The notes: generated by a model not told the origin, from the sequence alone. Counted from the first letter of the stretch, positions 36,908 through 46,517 are shown. The stretch: DNA of 64,000 nucleotides from Aquisphaera giovannonii (GCF_008087625.1 NZ_CP042997.1:806001-870000); one strand, 5' to 3'. Made by a program: numbers and translations.

Positions 36908-37903
36908 TCACGTGTTCCCCCTCGCCTTCTCCATCGCCTCCTGCATTGCGGAAGCATCTTCCCGAAAATATGTACGGGCCAGCATCGCGGGGTCGCTGTG
37001 CCCCATTAGCCTTGCCACAACCAAGCTGTCTAGCCGCTGGCCGTTGATCGCGTCCGACGCGAAGCGGTGCCGAGTGCCGTAGGGAAGCACTCCGCGCCCG
37101 AGCCCCAGCTTCTCCCGCAGTCGCTTGAAGCGGCAACGCAACGTGTCCGTCCGCCAAGGCTTGCCGTAGCGGTTGAGGAACAGGTGCCCCTCGGTGCGCC
37201 CCGCCATGAGTCCGCGCGTTAACTCGACCAGCTTGGCGGTGAGGTAGATCGGCCGCATCTTGAGGCCGGTTTGATTGCGAGTCTTGTTTTCAACCAACCA
37301 CATGCCCTGGTCGGGCAGGCAGTTCTCCACCCTGACGCCGCAGATTTCCTGCGGACGACAACCCGTCTCCGCCATCGCTATCAGCAGCGTACGGAACGGC
37401 TCGCGCGCGGCGGCCAGCAGCCTCTGCAGTTCTTCTGGCGTCATGATATGCTCGCGGCGTTCCCATGCCGGCTTCTCGACGTCTTTGACCGGGTTGGCGT
37501 CAAGCAGGCCGTCCTTCACCGCTCGATTCAGGCAGGCGAGGATCGTCTTGATGGCGCTGCGGGTCGTCGACGGCGACCAGTTCGGCTTGATGAACGTTTC
37601 GACGTGCCGCTTGGTCAGCCTGGAGGCGGGCACCTTGCCGACGTGCCTGGCGAAGGCGTCCAGTACCACCTTGCGGGACCTATGGGTTGGCGGCCCGATG
37701 CGCGTCAGGTAGCGGTCGATGCAGAGCTGGAAGGGCGCGTCCCTGGGCAGCCCTTCGGACATCAGCTCGTGCCATCTCCGCTTCGCCTCGGCCTTCTTCG
37801 CCTTGCCCTTTGCCAGCATCACCTGCTTGCGGTCGATCTGGACGTACCAGGCATCCTTTGCCTTCCAGTACCACGGCTTACTACTGGTTCGCATGGCTCC
37901 CAT
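36908..37903 (-). CDS. Tyrosine recombinase/phage-type integrase
   Basis: 331 residues from ATG 37903. An N-terminal DNA-binding part (KDAWYVQIDRKQVMLAKGKA) and a SAM-like core-binding domain (SRLTKRHVETFIKPNWSPST) precede the catalytic domain. The catalytic set is Arg183 (TGCRPQE), Lys207 (VENKTRN), Arg278 in PYGTRHRFAS (Tyr in the usual His position), His302 (MGHSDP) and Tyr312 (ARTYFRE). With the excisionase-like gene it marks the right side of an integrated element. The likely attachment region is just beyond its start (37904-38020), though no repeat core was identified. Confidence 0.9.
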   Translation of the reverse strand: MGAMRTSSKPWYWKAKDAWYVQIDRKQVMLAKGKAKKAEAKRRWHELMSEGLPRDAPFQLCIDRYLTRIGPPTHRSRKVVLDAFARHVGKVPASRLTKRHVETFIKPNWSPSTTRSAIKTILACLNRAVKDGLLDANPVKDVEKPAWERREHIMTPEELQRLLAAAREPFRTLLIAMAETGCRPQEICGVRVENCLPDQGMWLVENKTRNQTGLKMRPIYLTAKLVELTRGLMAGRTEGHLFLNRYGKPWRTDTLRCRFKRLREKLGLGRGVLPYGTRHRFASDAINGQRLDSLVVARLMGHSDPAMLARTYFREDASAMQEAMEKARGNT

Positions 37904-37981
37904 CCTGTAAGCGTGACAAAAGCGTGACGAGCCGGCGGCGGCTCAGCCGTAACTATAGATGCTAGAGACCTTAGGGCAAGT

Positions 37982-38017
37982 GCCCGACGCCCTCGGGGGG
38001 GCCCGGGCTTTTTTTTT
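37982..38017 (+). terminator. Rho-independent terminator-like hairpin with T9 run
   Basis: GCCCGACGCCC...GGGGCCCGGGC is followed by nine Ts (38009-38017). No plus-strand gene ends just upstream, so it may terminate a gene displaced by the integrated element or lie at the attachment region. Confidence 0.55.
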
Positions 38018-38457
38018 GTCCCGCGTCTGCTTCGCGTCGCGGATCGTCCGCGTTTCGCGGCATATCGCGGTGTCCAGGGTGCGACGCGAGGATTCGCCGG
38101 CGGGCCGAATGGACGTCGACCCAGCGGCGTTGGGGCGTTTCGACGACCCGTCGGCCTCGATCGCCTTCGGCCCCCAGCGGGGCTCCCGCCGGACCACCGC
38201 GGTCGGCGGGGCCCGGGGGTAGGGTCGTCGCGTGCTCATGGCCTCATGGCCGTCCGCGACGGGCGGGATGCGAGTTATTGGGGATGGCCTCGCCCGTCGT
38301 CCGCCGATTGCAGTGCCCCGTCGCGCTCGAGGGCCGTGGAGGTTGCCCCGGGGTAGGCGTTCGAACGCATCGCCGGTGTCGGCCCCGGCTCGGCGCGGGG
38401 GGGCCGTCCGGCGAGAGGGCGGAGGGGCTCACCCCTTCCCGTCGCAGGTGTGGCGAA

Positions 38458-38463
38458 TATACT
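38458..38463 (+). promoter_or_regulatory. Possible -10 box TATACT upstream of the AhpD-like gene
   Basis: TATACT lies 46 bases before GTG 38509 in a locally AT-richer stretch. The -35 region is not convincing (CTTCCC at the expected spacing). Confidence 0.25.
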
Positions 38464-38508
38464 CTCCCTTTTCCCGTTTCGAACCACCGTGACTTCGGAG
38501 ACCTTCCC

Positions 38509-39864
38509 GTGAGCCGGCTCCTCTGGCCCGCCGCGATCCTCGCGGCGGCGATGATCCCCATCCCCGCGCGGGCGGAATCCGAGCCGTCCGGGCGCTGGCC
38601 CGTCGCGACGAACGAGGAGGCGTGGGCGCACCTGCCGAAGGCCCTCTCCGGGGGCGGCTCGCGGCTGCCGGCCTGGGCGAGGGCGACGGCCGAGGGGCTC
38701 CCGCGGACGACGGCGGCGATGCTCGGCCTGGACCGGCGACACCGGACGATGAGCCCGCTCGGGGCGTCGCTCCGGGGCAAGATGCGGTGGGTCGCGGCCG
38801 ACGCGAATCGGTGCGAGTACACCCGGGCGACGGCCGAGGCGGACCTCCGCCGGGCGGGCGTCCCCGAGGCCGAGGTCGCGGCGCTGAAGGGCGGTCCCGG
38901 GGGCTGGGCGCAGGGCGAGCGCGACGCGCTCCGGTTCGCCCGCCAGATGACGGTGGACGCCTCGGCCGTCACGGATGCCCAGGTGGAGCGCATCAAGGCG
39001 GCCTACGGCGAGGAGAAGCTCGCCGCGATGGTGCTGCTGCTGGCCGCCGCGAACTTCCAGGACCGGCTGGTCCTGGGCCTGGGCATCCCTCCGGAGGAGG
39101 GCGGGCCGCTGCCGCCGGTCGACGTGACGTTCGAGAAGGACTCGAAGCCGGAGGTCCCGCCTCGCGAGAAGCCGGAGGGCCGCCGCGGGCCCGACGAGCC
39201 GACGGCCGTGGACGACCCGTCCTGGATGGAGTTCGACTTCGACGCCCTGAAGAAGGGGCTCGCGGACCAGAAGGCGGCGCCGGGGCGGGTCCGGGTGCCC
39301 ACCTACCAGGAGTACCTGGCGAAGCTCCCGGAATGGGCCCCCAGGCCGAAGGCCCCCGTCCGGATCAAGTGGTCCCTCGTCTGCGGGACCTACCAGCCGG
39401 AGCTGGCCGCGGCCTGGAGCGCCTGCACGAACGCCTTCCGCGAGGAGGCGAAGCAGGACCGCGTCTTCGAGGAGAGCCTCTTCTGGATCGTCACCCGCAC
39501 GATCCACTGCTTCTACTGAATGGGCCACTGCGAAATGCTGCTCGCGGTCGCGGGCCTGGACCAGAATGCTCTCGAAGAACGCACCCGACTCCTCGCATCC
39601 AAGGACTGGACCTCGCTGCCCCCCTACGATCGCGCCGCGTTCTTCTTCGCGAAGAAGTTCTCGAAGGAGCCGTGGACGATCGACGACTCCGACCGCGCCC
39701 GGCTGATCGCCCACTTCGGGCGATACCGGGCCCTCGACGTGATCTGGTGGGCCAGCCGCTGCCACTACATGACCCGCGTGGCAGACGGCTTCCAGCTCCC
39801 CCTGGAGCGGGAGAACGTCTTCGCCCCGCCCCCCTCCGCGGAGGCGGCGAAGAAGAAGCCCTGA
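38509..39864 (+). CDS. Exported two-domain carboxymuconolactone decarboxylase/AhpD-like protein with in-frame TGA (candidate selenoprotein)
   Basis: 451 residues if the TGA at 39517-39519 is read through. GTG 38509 begins a signal peptide (MSRLLWPAAILAAAMIPIPA, cleavage near ARA-ES). The first CMD-like domain (residues about 30-210) has a degraded motif ANRCEYTRA where the family has CxYC. The second (about 285-430) has TRTIHCFY-TGA-MGHCEMLL, so the TGA, codon 337, sits exactly at the second Cys of the peroxidatic CxxC followed by His. The frame continues without another change through FAKKFSKEPWTIDDSDRARL to VADGFQLPLERENVF. AhpD-like selenoproteins are known. A hairpin just after the TGA (CUGCGA/UCGCGG plus GGCC/GGCC) could serve as SECIS, though its loop is not consensus. 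Alternatives are a nonsense mutation or a read error. Confidence 0.75.
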
Positions 39865-39931
39865 ACGGGCCGCCTCGCGTCGCCCTCCGAGCCCGGGGCC
39901 GCCCATTCGGCGCGGCCCCGGCCGGGCCCTC

Positions 39932-42634
39932 CTACCGTGCGCGCGGCCCGGCCACGGGCTCGAGGCGATAGCGGATCGCGAGCCTGCCGGGCGCCTCCGG
40001 GGCCGGCTGCCGCTGGAGCAGGCCGACCATTCCGCCGCGGGTCCGGAACGCGAAGGTATCGGGGCGCTCGGCGAGGTCGCCGGCCGCCGTCATCCATCCG
40101 ATGCGGTCCCGCGATGGCGGCACGCGGTCGAGGACGTCCGCGGCTTCCGCCACGGTCAGCTCCTCGAACGACTGCGGCAGGATCCGCGCCACGGTCATTT
40201 CGAACCCGACGAGCTCGGATCCGGGCTGCGACGATGTCGCGGTCGCCCCGTCCGCTTCGGGCATCGGGAGCGGGCGTCCGCGCCCTCCCAGGAGGTCATA
40301 GCAGAGCAGGTCCAGGTCCTGGTCGCGATAGAACCGGATGAACCGCCGGTCCCTCGCTAGGGAGTCGTGGTTCACCATGGCGTCGGGACGCAGGAAGCCC
40401 GGCGGCCCCGCCTTCCGGCCCGAGCGGATGCCCAGGAAGCACTCCCGACCCTCCCCTTGCGGCTCCAGCGTCGTCACGATCACCGGGCCGAACGGGGCGC
40501 GGGCCGGGGCCGCACGGGCCGGGCCCCCGACCGTGCGGTCGGCCGGCTCCGCCATCGAGGCCATCCACATCCGATACCGGAGCCGGAACCGATCGGCGTC
40601 CGGGTCCCTCGCGAAGGCCTGGAGGATCCCGCGCCCTCCCTCTCGCGTCGTGAAGAGGTAGGTCGCCAGCTCGCGGGGCGTGGCCGGCACGGCGAACGGC
40701 ACCATCGTGTCGTTGGCCTCGGGGCCGAGCGCGAGCGGCCCCTCCTTGCGGACCTCGGCCTCGATGGTGTCCCATCGGCCGTCGTCGATCCGCCAGAGTT
40801 GCAGGTCGGTGCCGTCGATGCGCAACCCCTGGCATCGGACGTCGATGCCGTTCCGCCGATGCCACGCGCCGACCTGCTCCACGAACTCGAGCGGATCGAC
40901 CCAGTCGGCCGCCTTCATCCCCTCGTGGACCGCGAACGTCCGCCCGGTGTCGAGGTCGAGGTGCGACTTCGCGTTCGCGTACTCCGAAGTCGCGAGCCGC
41001 AGCATGCGGACCGGGCCGAGCCGCACGCCCTTCCCGGTGGGGAAGAGCGGCCCGTATCGGGCGACCCCGGCGGCCTCGACGAGGTCCTCGTCGCGCCCGG
41101 GCCGCTCGACCGATTGCAGCTCCTCGGGCGTGGCGAACTCCCGCCAGTGCGCCGACCACCACGACTCCCACCTCTGTCGGCACTGGTCGAAGGACGCCCG
41201 CTGCCCGGCCTGCTCATCGGGGGCATCCCCCAGGAAGATGTGGCGGACGTCGTTGCCCGCGGAGTCGGAGAACTCGTCGTGACCGGTGATCCGCTTGAGG
41301 GCGGTCAGGATCTCGTTCACGGGCCGGCCGCAGCTGACGTAATTGGTCCGGTCGTTCCGGTAATCCTGATGCTCCCTCATGAAGGCCCGCAGCTCGCGGT
41401 CGATGATCCCGACGCCGCAGTCGGAGCCGGGCTGGCGGAGCGTCCTGGGGATCGCCCGGATCAGGGCCGGGACGGCCCGGGGGTCGCCGATCGCGCGGAG
41501 GGTGAATCCCAGGGACCTGAGCGTGGCGTCCCGGTCCGCGCGGTCGAGCTCGGCGACGAGCTCGGGCACGGCGTCCTTGCCGATCGCGGCGAGCTCCCGG
41601 ATGGTCCGGGCCCACTCCTCGTCGCGCGAGAAGACCCGGTAGTCGCGGAAGAAGTAGATCAGCTCCCGGCTCCGCCGCGTCCGCTCGTCGCCCCCGGTCT
41701 CCGGCCCTCGCGCCGAGACGCCGGGCGGGGCGATCCCCGGCCCGACGCCCTGACCGGCCGAGGCTTGCCGGAGGAGCAGGCCGCCGCCCGCGATGAGGAG
41801 GCCGACGGAGAGGGACCCCAGCGCCACGGCCTTCACCCGATCCATGAACATGGCCCTCAGGAAGCCCTCGGATAGCGAGGCGATCGACGCCGAGGCGGCC
41901 GTTGCGGGCCCGGGGCCTCCGCGCGTCGCGGTCGCGGCCCGGAGCGTCGCCTCCACGAGCGAGGGGGGCGGGGTGCAGGCCGCCGCCGGATCGGCCCCGG
42001 CCATCCACAGGCCGGCAGCGAGCGTCGCGTCCCGGCGGCTCAATCGGGCCTTCAGCAGCTCCCGGCCGCGAGAGAGCCGCACGCCGACGGTCCCGACCGG
42101 GCAGCCGAGCCGGCGGGCGGCCTCCTGATAGGTCAGCCCCTCCAGGTGGCAGAGGATGATCGGGACGCGGTATCGCGCCGGGAGCCGGCCCAACTCCTCG
42201 TCGAGGGCCTCGGACGCGTCCCGCCGGCGGCCCTCGGCCGCGGGGTCCGTGGCCGGCTCGACGCCCGCCGCCTCGCGCGACTTCCTGCGGAGGGCGACCG
42301 TCCTGGCGCGCGCCGCGACCCGCCGGCTCACGCCGTGGAGCCACGGCCCGAGGGATTCGCCGATCCGGATCGCCGCGGCCCGCCGGAAGAGGATGAGGAA
42401 GATGGCCTGGAAGGCATCCTCCGCGTCGTTGGGGTCGGCCAGGTATCGGCGGCAGACGCCCAGGACCATCGGCCCGTGACGCCGCACGATCGCCTCGAAG
42501 GCCGCCTCGGCCGCCCGCGAGGCCCGGTCGGCCCGCTCTCGCCGCTCCAGGAAGCGCCTCAGCAGCTCGTCGTCGGGCAGCCCCGCGGAGATGCCCGCCG
42601 CGTAGAGCGCATCGAGATGCCGTTCGTGATCCAT
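39932..42634 (-). CDS. ECF-type RNA polymerase sigma factor with membrane anchor and HEAT-like/unknown extracytoplasmic region
   Basis: 900 residues from ATG 42634. Residues about 30-190 hold sigma2 (FEAIVRRHGPMVLGVCRRYL, DAEDAFQAIFLILFRRA) and sigma4 (LPARYRVPIILCHLEGLTYQ, EAARRLGCPVGTVGVRLSRG). A transmembrane helix follows near residue 265 (VKAVALGSLSVGLLIAGGGL). Beyond it are HEAT-like helices (ELAAIGKDAVPELVAELDRA, SLGFTLRAIGDPRAVPALIR) and a large unassigned domain. This layout is typical of planctomycete ECF factors that carry their own sensor or anti-sigma-like part. No separate anti-sigma gene is adjacent. Targets are unknown. Confidence 0.85.
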   Translation of the reverse strand: MDHERHLDALYAAGISAGLPDDELLRRFLERRERADRASRAAEAAFEAIVRRHGPMVLGVCRRYLADPNDAEDAFQAIFLILFRRAAAIRIGESLGPWLHGVSRRVAARARTVALRRKSREAAGVEPATDPAAEGRRRDASEALDEELGRLPARYRVPIILCHLEGLTYQEAARRLGCPVGTVGVRLSRGRELLKARLSRRDATLAAGLWMAGADPAAACTPPPSLVEATLRAATATRGGPGPATAASASIASLSEGFLRAMFMDRVKAVALGSLSVGLLIAGGGLLLRQASAGQGVGPGIAPPGVSARGPETGGDERTRRSRELIYFFRDYRVFSRDEEWARTIRELAAIGKDAVPELVAELDRADRDATLRSLGFTLRAIGDPRAVPALIRAIPRTLRQPGSDCGVGIIDRELRAFMREHQDYRNDRTNYVSCGRPVNEILTALKRITGHDEFSDSAGNDVRHIFLGDAPDEQAGQRASFDQCRQRWESWWSAHWREFATPEELQSVERPGRDEDLVEAAGVARYGPLFPTGKGVRLGPVRMLRLATSEYANAKSHLDLDTGRTFAVHEGMKAADWVDPLEFVEQVGAWHRRNGIDVRCQGLRIDGTDLQLWRIDDGRWDTIEAEVRKEGPLALGPEANDTMVPFAVPATPRELATYLFTTREGGRGILQAFARDPDADRFRLRYRMWMASMAEPADRTVGGPARAAPARAPFGPVIVTTLEPQGEGRECFLGIRSGRKAGPPGFLRPDAMVNHDSLARDRRFIRFYRDQDLDLLCYDLLGGRGRPLPMPEADGATATSSQPGSELVGFEMTVARILPQSFEELTVAEAADVLDRVPPSRDRIGWMTAAGDLAERPDTFAFRTRGGMVGLLQRQPAPEAPGRLAIRYRLEPVAGPRAR

Positions 42635-42682
42635 TCCGCCGTCCTCGAATGGCCCCGGCCTGTCGCGCCGCCGCACACCATG

Positions 42683-43337
42683 CTATGCGGTCCGGGGGCC
42701 CGAGAATTTCATCCTTCCCGGGACGGCCGAAATTTCCTCCCCTTCGGGAGTGCGGTCGTGGGATCGACGACGGGCAGCTGGCCCGGCGGGCGGCGGCACA
42801 CCCGGGCGGATCGCGGGACGTTCGCGGCGGCGTCCAAGGATCGGCGAGCGGCCGCCTCCCGGACGGGTTGGCGCCTTGCAGGGCCCGCGGGGCCGGAGGT
42901 CAGGGGCGCCGCACGGGGCGATCCGGAGCAGGGCGCCGCAGGCCGACGCGGCGACGAAGATCGTCCCGTCGCCCCGCACGTCGAGCCCGCGCAGGCCCGG
43001 GCCCGGGCGATCGTCCTCGACGGCGGGCGGGCGGACGCAGCCCGCGGATCAAGGTCGGATCCCGGCCGAGGACCGGGAGCTGTCCTCCCGCGTCGCGGGG
43101 CATGTCGCGCCCGGCGAATCCGCCCCGCCGGTCGATCGCCAGCCAGTGGAAGCCCTCGCCCCCGTGGCGGGCCAGTCGCCCCCGCGAGTCGATGATCCAG
43201 ACCCCCGCCCCGGTGTCGACGAAGAAGATCCGGCCGCCGTCATCGACGACGATCCCCGATCCGGGGCGGGCCGAGGCGGCGGCGGACGTGAGGGCCGCCC
43301 CGAGCAGCAGGGCGAGGCGACGTGCGACGCGGCGCAT
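42683..43337 (-). pseudogene. Exported NHL/SMP-30-like beta-propeller protein, frameshifted and truncated
   Basis: ATG 43337 begins a signal peptide (MRRVARRLALLLGAALTSAA). NHL-like strands follow: GIVVDDGGRIFFVDTGAGVW, IIDSRGRLARHGGEGFHWLA, IDRRGGFAG. Near 43040 the frame shifts; the continuation RGDGTIFVAASACGALLRIA lies in another frame and then decays. Only about two blades remain, against six in intact relatives. The stretch to 42635 holds nothing else. Confidence 0.65.
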
Positions 43338-43423
43338 GGCAAGTCCTCCGAAGGGGCGGGACGCCGGGGCCCCCGGGGCCTCGGGCCGCGATTCACCGGG
43401 GAGCCTCGGCCACCGCCGGACGG

Positions 43424-43771
43424 TCAGCGGCCCTCGCGTCGTGTCGCGGGCTCGGCGTTCGAGTCCATGGGTCCGGCCACGGCCCGAACCTTGTCCCAGT
43501 CCAGGACGACGGACAGGAACGGCCAGCTCCTCCGAGAGATGCGGAGGTAGGCGATGTCGCGAAGCTGCATGCCGGCGTAGAGCCCGGCGACGACGCAGAA
43601 CGCGGGCCAGGCCTCGTAGTAGGCGAGCAGGGCCAGCCCCAGCCCGAAGAGGGCGAGGCTGGCGATGAGGCTCCGGGCGCTCCACCGCAGGTACAGGCCG
43701 AGCGGGTAGCCGTTGCGGGCGCGGGCCTCGAGGAGTCGCTGCGCCATCCTCTGCGTCGTGGACTCCGGCAT
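43424..43771 (-). CDS. Small membrane protein, unknown function
   Basis: 115 residues from ATG 43771. Two hydrophobic segments are clear: ARSLIASLALFGLGLALLAY and AWPAFCVVAGLYAGMQL. They are followed by a positively charged stretch (RDIAYLRISRRSWPFLSVVL) and a polar tail. It resembles small planctomycete inner-membrane proteins of unknown role. It lies between the decayed propeller gene and the divergent Gfo/Idh/MocA gene. Confidence 0.65.
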   Translation of the reverse strand: MPESTTQRMAQRLLEARARNGYPLGLYLRWSARSLIASLALFGLGLALLAYYEAWPAFCVVAGLYAGMQLRDIAYLRISRRSWPFLSVVLDWDKVRAVAGPMDSNAEPATRREGR

Positions 43772-43972
43772 CGAGGCAGCCCCCCTGGCCGGATGCGCCG
43801 GCCCCCTGGTCCTTCACCCCCCCGTCGCAACAGCATCGGCGACGGGCCCCGGCGTGTCCAGGGGCGCGCATCCGGGGGGCGCCCCTGCCACCATCTTGGG
43901 ATCGCGCCCGCGAACGGCTTATACTGCAACCGGATCGTCGAGGGTCACCATCGAGGCGGAGGAGGCCGACCC

Positions 43973-45199
43973 ATGCGGGGACCGAGGCGGGACGTGTCCA
44001 GCCGGAGGGACTTCCTGGCGGCGGCCGGCGGCGCGGTGACGCTCGCGGCCGGCGTGGCCTCGCCCGCGGTCGGCGCGAAGGGGGCGAACGAGCGGATCGG
44101 CATCGGCCTGATCGGCGTCGGCGGCCGGGGGACGGATCACCTGGAGGCGATCCTCAAGGTGGCCTCGGCGCACAACGTCGAGATCCGTTCCGTCTGCGAC
44201 GTCTGGCGGAGGGCCGGGGACGTTGCGGCGGAGAAGGTGAAGAAGGCCTCGGGGCGGGAGCCGAGGGCCTGCACCCGATTCGGTGAGCTCCTCGACGACA
44301 AGGGCGTGGACGCGATCGTCGTCGCGACGCCGGACTTCGGCCACGGGGCGATCCTGACCGCGGCGCTGGCGGCCGGCAAGGACGCCTACATCGAGAAGCC
44401 GATGACGATCGACGTGGACTCCGCGGCGAGGGCCGTCGCCCTGGCGAAGGAGAAGTCCCGCGTCGTCCAGGTGGGCACCCAGCGGCGGAGCGACGGCCAC
44501 TTCCGCGCGGGGATGAAGGCCGTCGCCGCGGGCGAGATCGGGCCGGTCAACCGGGCCTCCGCCGCCGTGGCCTTCAACGAGCCCCGCTGGCGACGGGCGA
44601 CGAGCGACGTCCACGAGAAGGACGTGGACTGGGACGCGTACCTGCTGGGCCTCCCCAGGCGCCCGTTCGATCCGAAACTCCTGCGGATGTGGCAGCTCTA
44701 CAAGGAGACGAGCAACGGGATGCCGGGCCTCTGGATGACCCACTTCGCCGACGCCGTCCACATGCTCACCGGCGCGACCGTGCCGGCCTCCGCCGTGGCG
44801 CTCGGCGGGATCTACGTCTGGAAGGACGGCCGAGAGCACGCCGACACGTTCCACGCGATCCTCGAGTACCCCCAGGGCTTCCTCTTCGACTGGGGCATGG
44901 GCCTGGGGAACGCGGCCGGCGGCCACTTCACGATCCACGGCACCAAGGCCACGCTCGACGCCGACCGCTGGCACGTCCGCCGCGAGAAGGGCAGCCAGGG
45001 CCCGCACTCGCTGAAGCCCGAGGCGACCGCGTCGCACATGGAGAACTGGCTGGACTGCCTGCGATCCCGCAAGCCGACCAACGCCCCGATCGAGACCGGC
45101 TACCAGCACGTCGTCGCCACGGTCATGGCCGCGAAGGCGCTGGAGACGGGCCGCCGCCAGGCGTATGACGCGGGCAAGAAGGTCATCGTCGCGTGCTGA
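43973..45199 (+). CDS. Gfo/Idh/MocA family oxidoreductase, Tat-exported
   Basis: 408 residues from ATG 43973, with GGCGGAGGAGG upstream. The Tat signal is SRRDFLAAAGGAVTLAAGVA. The Rossmann fold starts IGIGLIGVGGRGTDHLEAIL. The family EKP motif is DAYIEKPMTIDVDSA. The C-terminal domain includes VDWDAYLLGLPRRPFDPKLL and WMTHFADAVHMLTGATVPAS. It is probably an NAD(P)-dependent sugar or polyol dehydrogenase; the substrate is unknown. The Tat-exported enolase-superfamily gene begins 31 bases downstream, suggesting one operon. Confidence 0.9.
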   Translation: MRGPRRDVSSRRDFLAAAGGAVTLAAGVASPAVGAKGANERIGIGLIGVGGRGTDHLEAILKVASAHNVEIRSVCDVWRRAGDVAAEKVKKASGREPRACTRFGELLDDKGVDAIVVATPDFGHGAILTAALAAGKDAYIEKPMTIDVDSAARAVALAKEKSRVVQVGTQRRSDGHFRAGMKAVAAGEIGPVNRASAAVAFNEPRWRRATSDVHEKDVDWDAYLLGLPRRPFDPKLLRMWQLYKETSNGMPGLWMTHFADAVHMLTGATVPASAVALGGIYVWKDGREHADTFHAILEYPQGFLFDWGMGLGNAAGGHFTIHGTKATLDADRWHVRREKGSQGPHSLKPEATASHMENWLDCLRSRKPTNAPIETGYQHVVATVMAAKALETGRRQAYDAGKKVIVAC

Positions 45200-45230
45200 C
45201 CCGGCGGGGACGAGGAGGGCCGATCGCCCG

Positions 45231-46481
45231 ATGACGCATTCTCGCAGGGACTTCCTGGGCGGCGCACTGGCCGCCGCGGGCGTTGGCGCCGCGACGACGT
45301 CCGGCGTCGGGACGGACAGCCCCGGCAGCGGCCCGAAGATCGCCCGCGTCGACACGTTCCCGATCGTCTATCCGACCGTCGGCCGCTTCAAGTTCTTCGA
45401 AGGCCCGCGCGGCGAGCCCGGCGGGCGGCCGGCGGTGCTCGTGAAGGTCACGGACGAGGCCGGCGCCGTCGGCTGGGGCCAGAGCGTCCCCACCCCCAGG
45501 TGGAGTTACGAGACGATCGAGGGCGTGGACTCGACCATCCGCAAGCACCTCGCCCCGATCCTGATCGGCCGCGACCCGGCGGACCTCGGCGGGATCCACG
45601 CCGCGATGGGCAGGGCGATCGCCCCGTCCTTCTCCACCGGCCAGCCCATCTGCAAGGCGGGCATCGACCTGGCGCTGCACGACCTGATCGGCAAGCGACG
45701 GGGCGCGTCGGCGGCGTCGGGCGAATCCTGGCGCAGGCTGGCCGGCGGGCGCGGGCCCGGGGCCGGCCGCGTCACGCTGAGCTGGACGCTCAACCCGAAG
45801 TCGCTCGACGACGTGGAGGGGCTGGTCGCGAAGGGGAAGGAGCGGGGCTACAGGCACTTCAACGTGAAGGTGGCGCCCGATCCGAAGGTGGACCTGGAGC
45901 TCTGCCGGATCGTCCGGCGGCTCGTGCCCGACGGCTTCCTCTGGGCCGACGCCAACGGCGGCTACGACGAGGCGACGGCCCTGGAGATCGCCCCGAAGCT
46001 GGCGGATCTGGGCGTGCCGGTCCTGGAGCAGCCGCTGCCGGCCAACCGCCTGGGGGGATACGCCAGGCTCCGCCGGCAGAAGGCGCTGCCGATCCTCATG
46101 GACGAGGGGATCGTCTCGTCCGTGGAGCTCGTCGAGTTCATCCGGCTCGGGCTTCTCGACGGCGTCGCCATGAAGCCGGCTCGCTGCGGCGGCCTGACCG
46201 AGGCGAAACGGCAGGTCGAGATCCTCCGCGAGGAGGGCCTGATGGTCCTGGGCAGCGGCCTGACCGACCCGGACGTCTCGCTCGCGGCCTCGCTCTTGCT
46301 CTTCGACGCTTGCAGCCTGGAGACGCCCGCGGCGCTGAACGGGCCGCAATTCCTCGAGGGCTCGGTGCTCAAGGACCCGTTCGTGGTCTCCGAGGGGACG
46401 CTCCGCGTGCCCGAGGGGCCGGGGCTGGGGGTCGAGGTGGATGAGTCGAAGATCGGGCGGCTGGCGGTGAAGCTGGGGTGA
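45231..46481 (+). CDS. Mandelate racemase/muconate lactonizing enzyme family protein, Tat-exported
   Basis: 416 residues from ATG 45231 (MTHSRRDFLGGALAAAGVGA, a Tat signal). Enolase-superfamily landmarks: RHFNVKVAPDPKVD (Lys on strand 2), WADANGGYDEA (metal Asp), VLEQPLPANRLGGYARLRRQ (metal Glu) and LMDEGIVSSVEL (third metal ligand Asp). GLLDGVAMKPARCGGLTEAK, with downstream GSGLTDPDVSLAAS, forms the C-terminal barrel strands. It abstracts an alpha-proton from a carboxylate substrate; sugar-acid dehydration or cycloisomerisation are possible. Co-directional with the dehydrogenase and the DUF6807 gene. Confidence 0.9.
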   Translation: MTHSRRDFLGGALAAAGVGAATTSGVGTDSPGSGPKIARVDTFPIVYPTVGRFKFFEGPRGEPGGRPAVLVKVTDEAGAVGWGQSVPTPRWSYETIEGVDSTIRKHLAPILIGRDPADLGGIHAAMGRAIAPSFSTGQPICKAGIDLALHDLIGKRRGASAASGESWRRLAGGRGPGAGRVTLSWTLNPKSLDDVEGLVAKGKERGYRHFNVKVAPDPKVDLELCRIVRRLVPDGFLWADANGGYDEATALEIAPKLADLGVPVLEQPLPANRLGGYARLRRQKALPILMDEGIVSSVELVEFIRLGLLDGVAMKPARCGGLTEAKRQVEILREEGLMVLGSGLTDPDVSLAASLLLFDACSLETPAALNGPQFLEGSVLKDPFVVSEGTLRVPEGPGLGVEVDESKIGRLAVKLG

Positions 46482-46517
46482 TCGGCAAGGATCGTTCATG
46501 CACGAGGGGGGATCGCG

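Noticed and set aside
39517-39519. TGA in the AhpD-like gene as a simple gene end with a second gene starting at ATG 39520
   Set aside because: The two halves are one family domain in the same frame, broken exactly at the active-site Cys. The ATG belongs to the conserved CMGH-type motif and has no separate ribosome-binding site.
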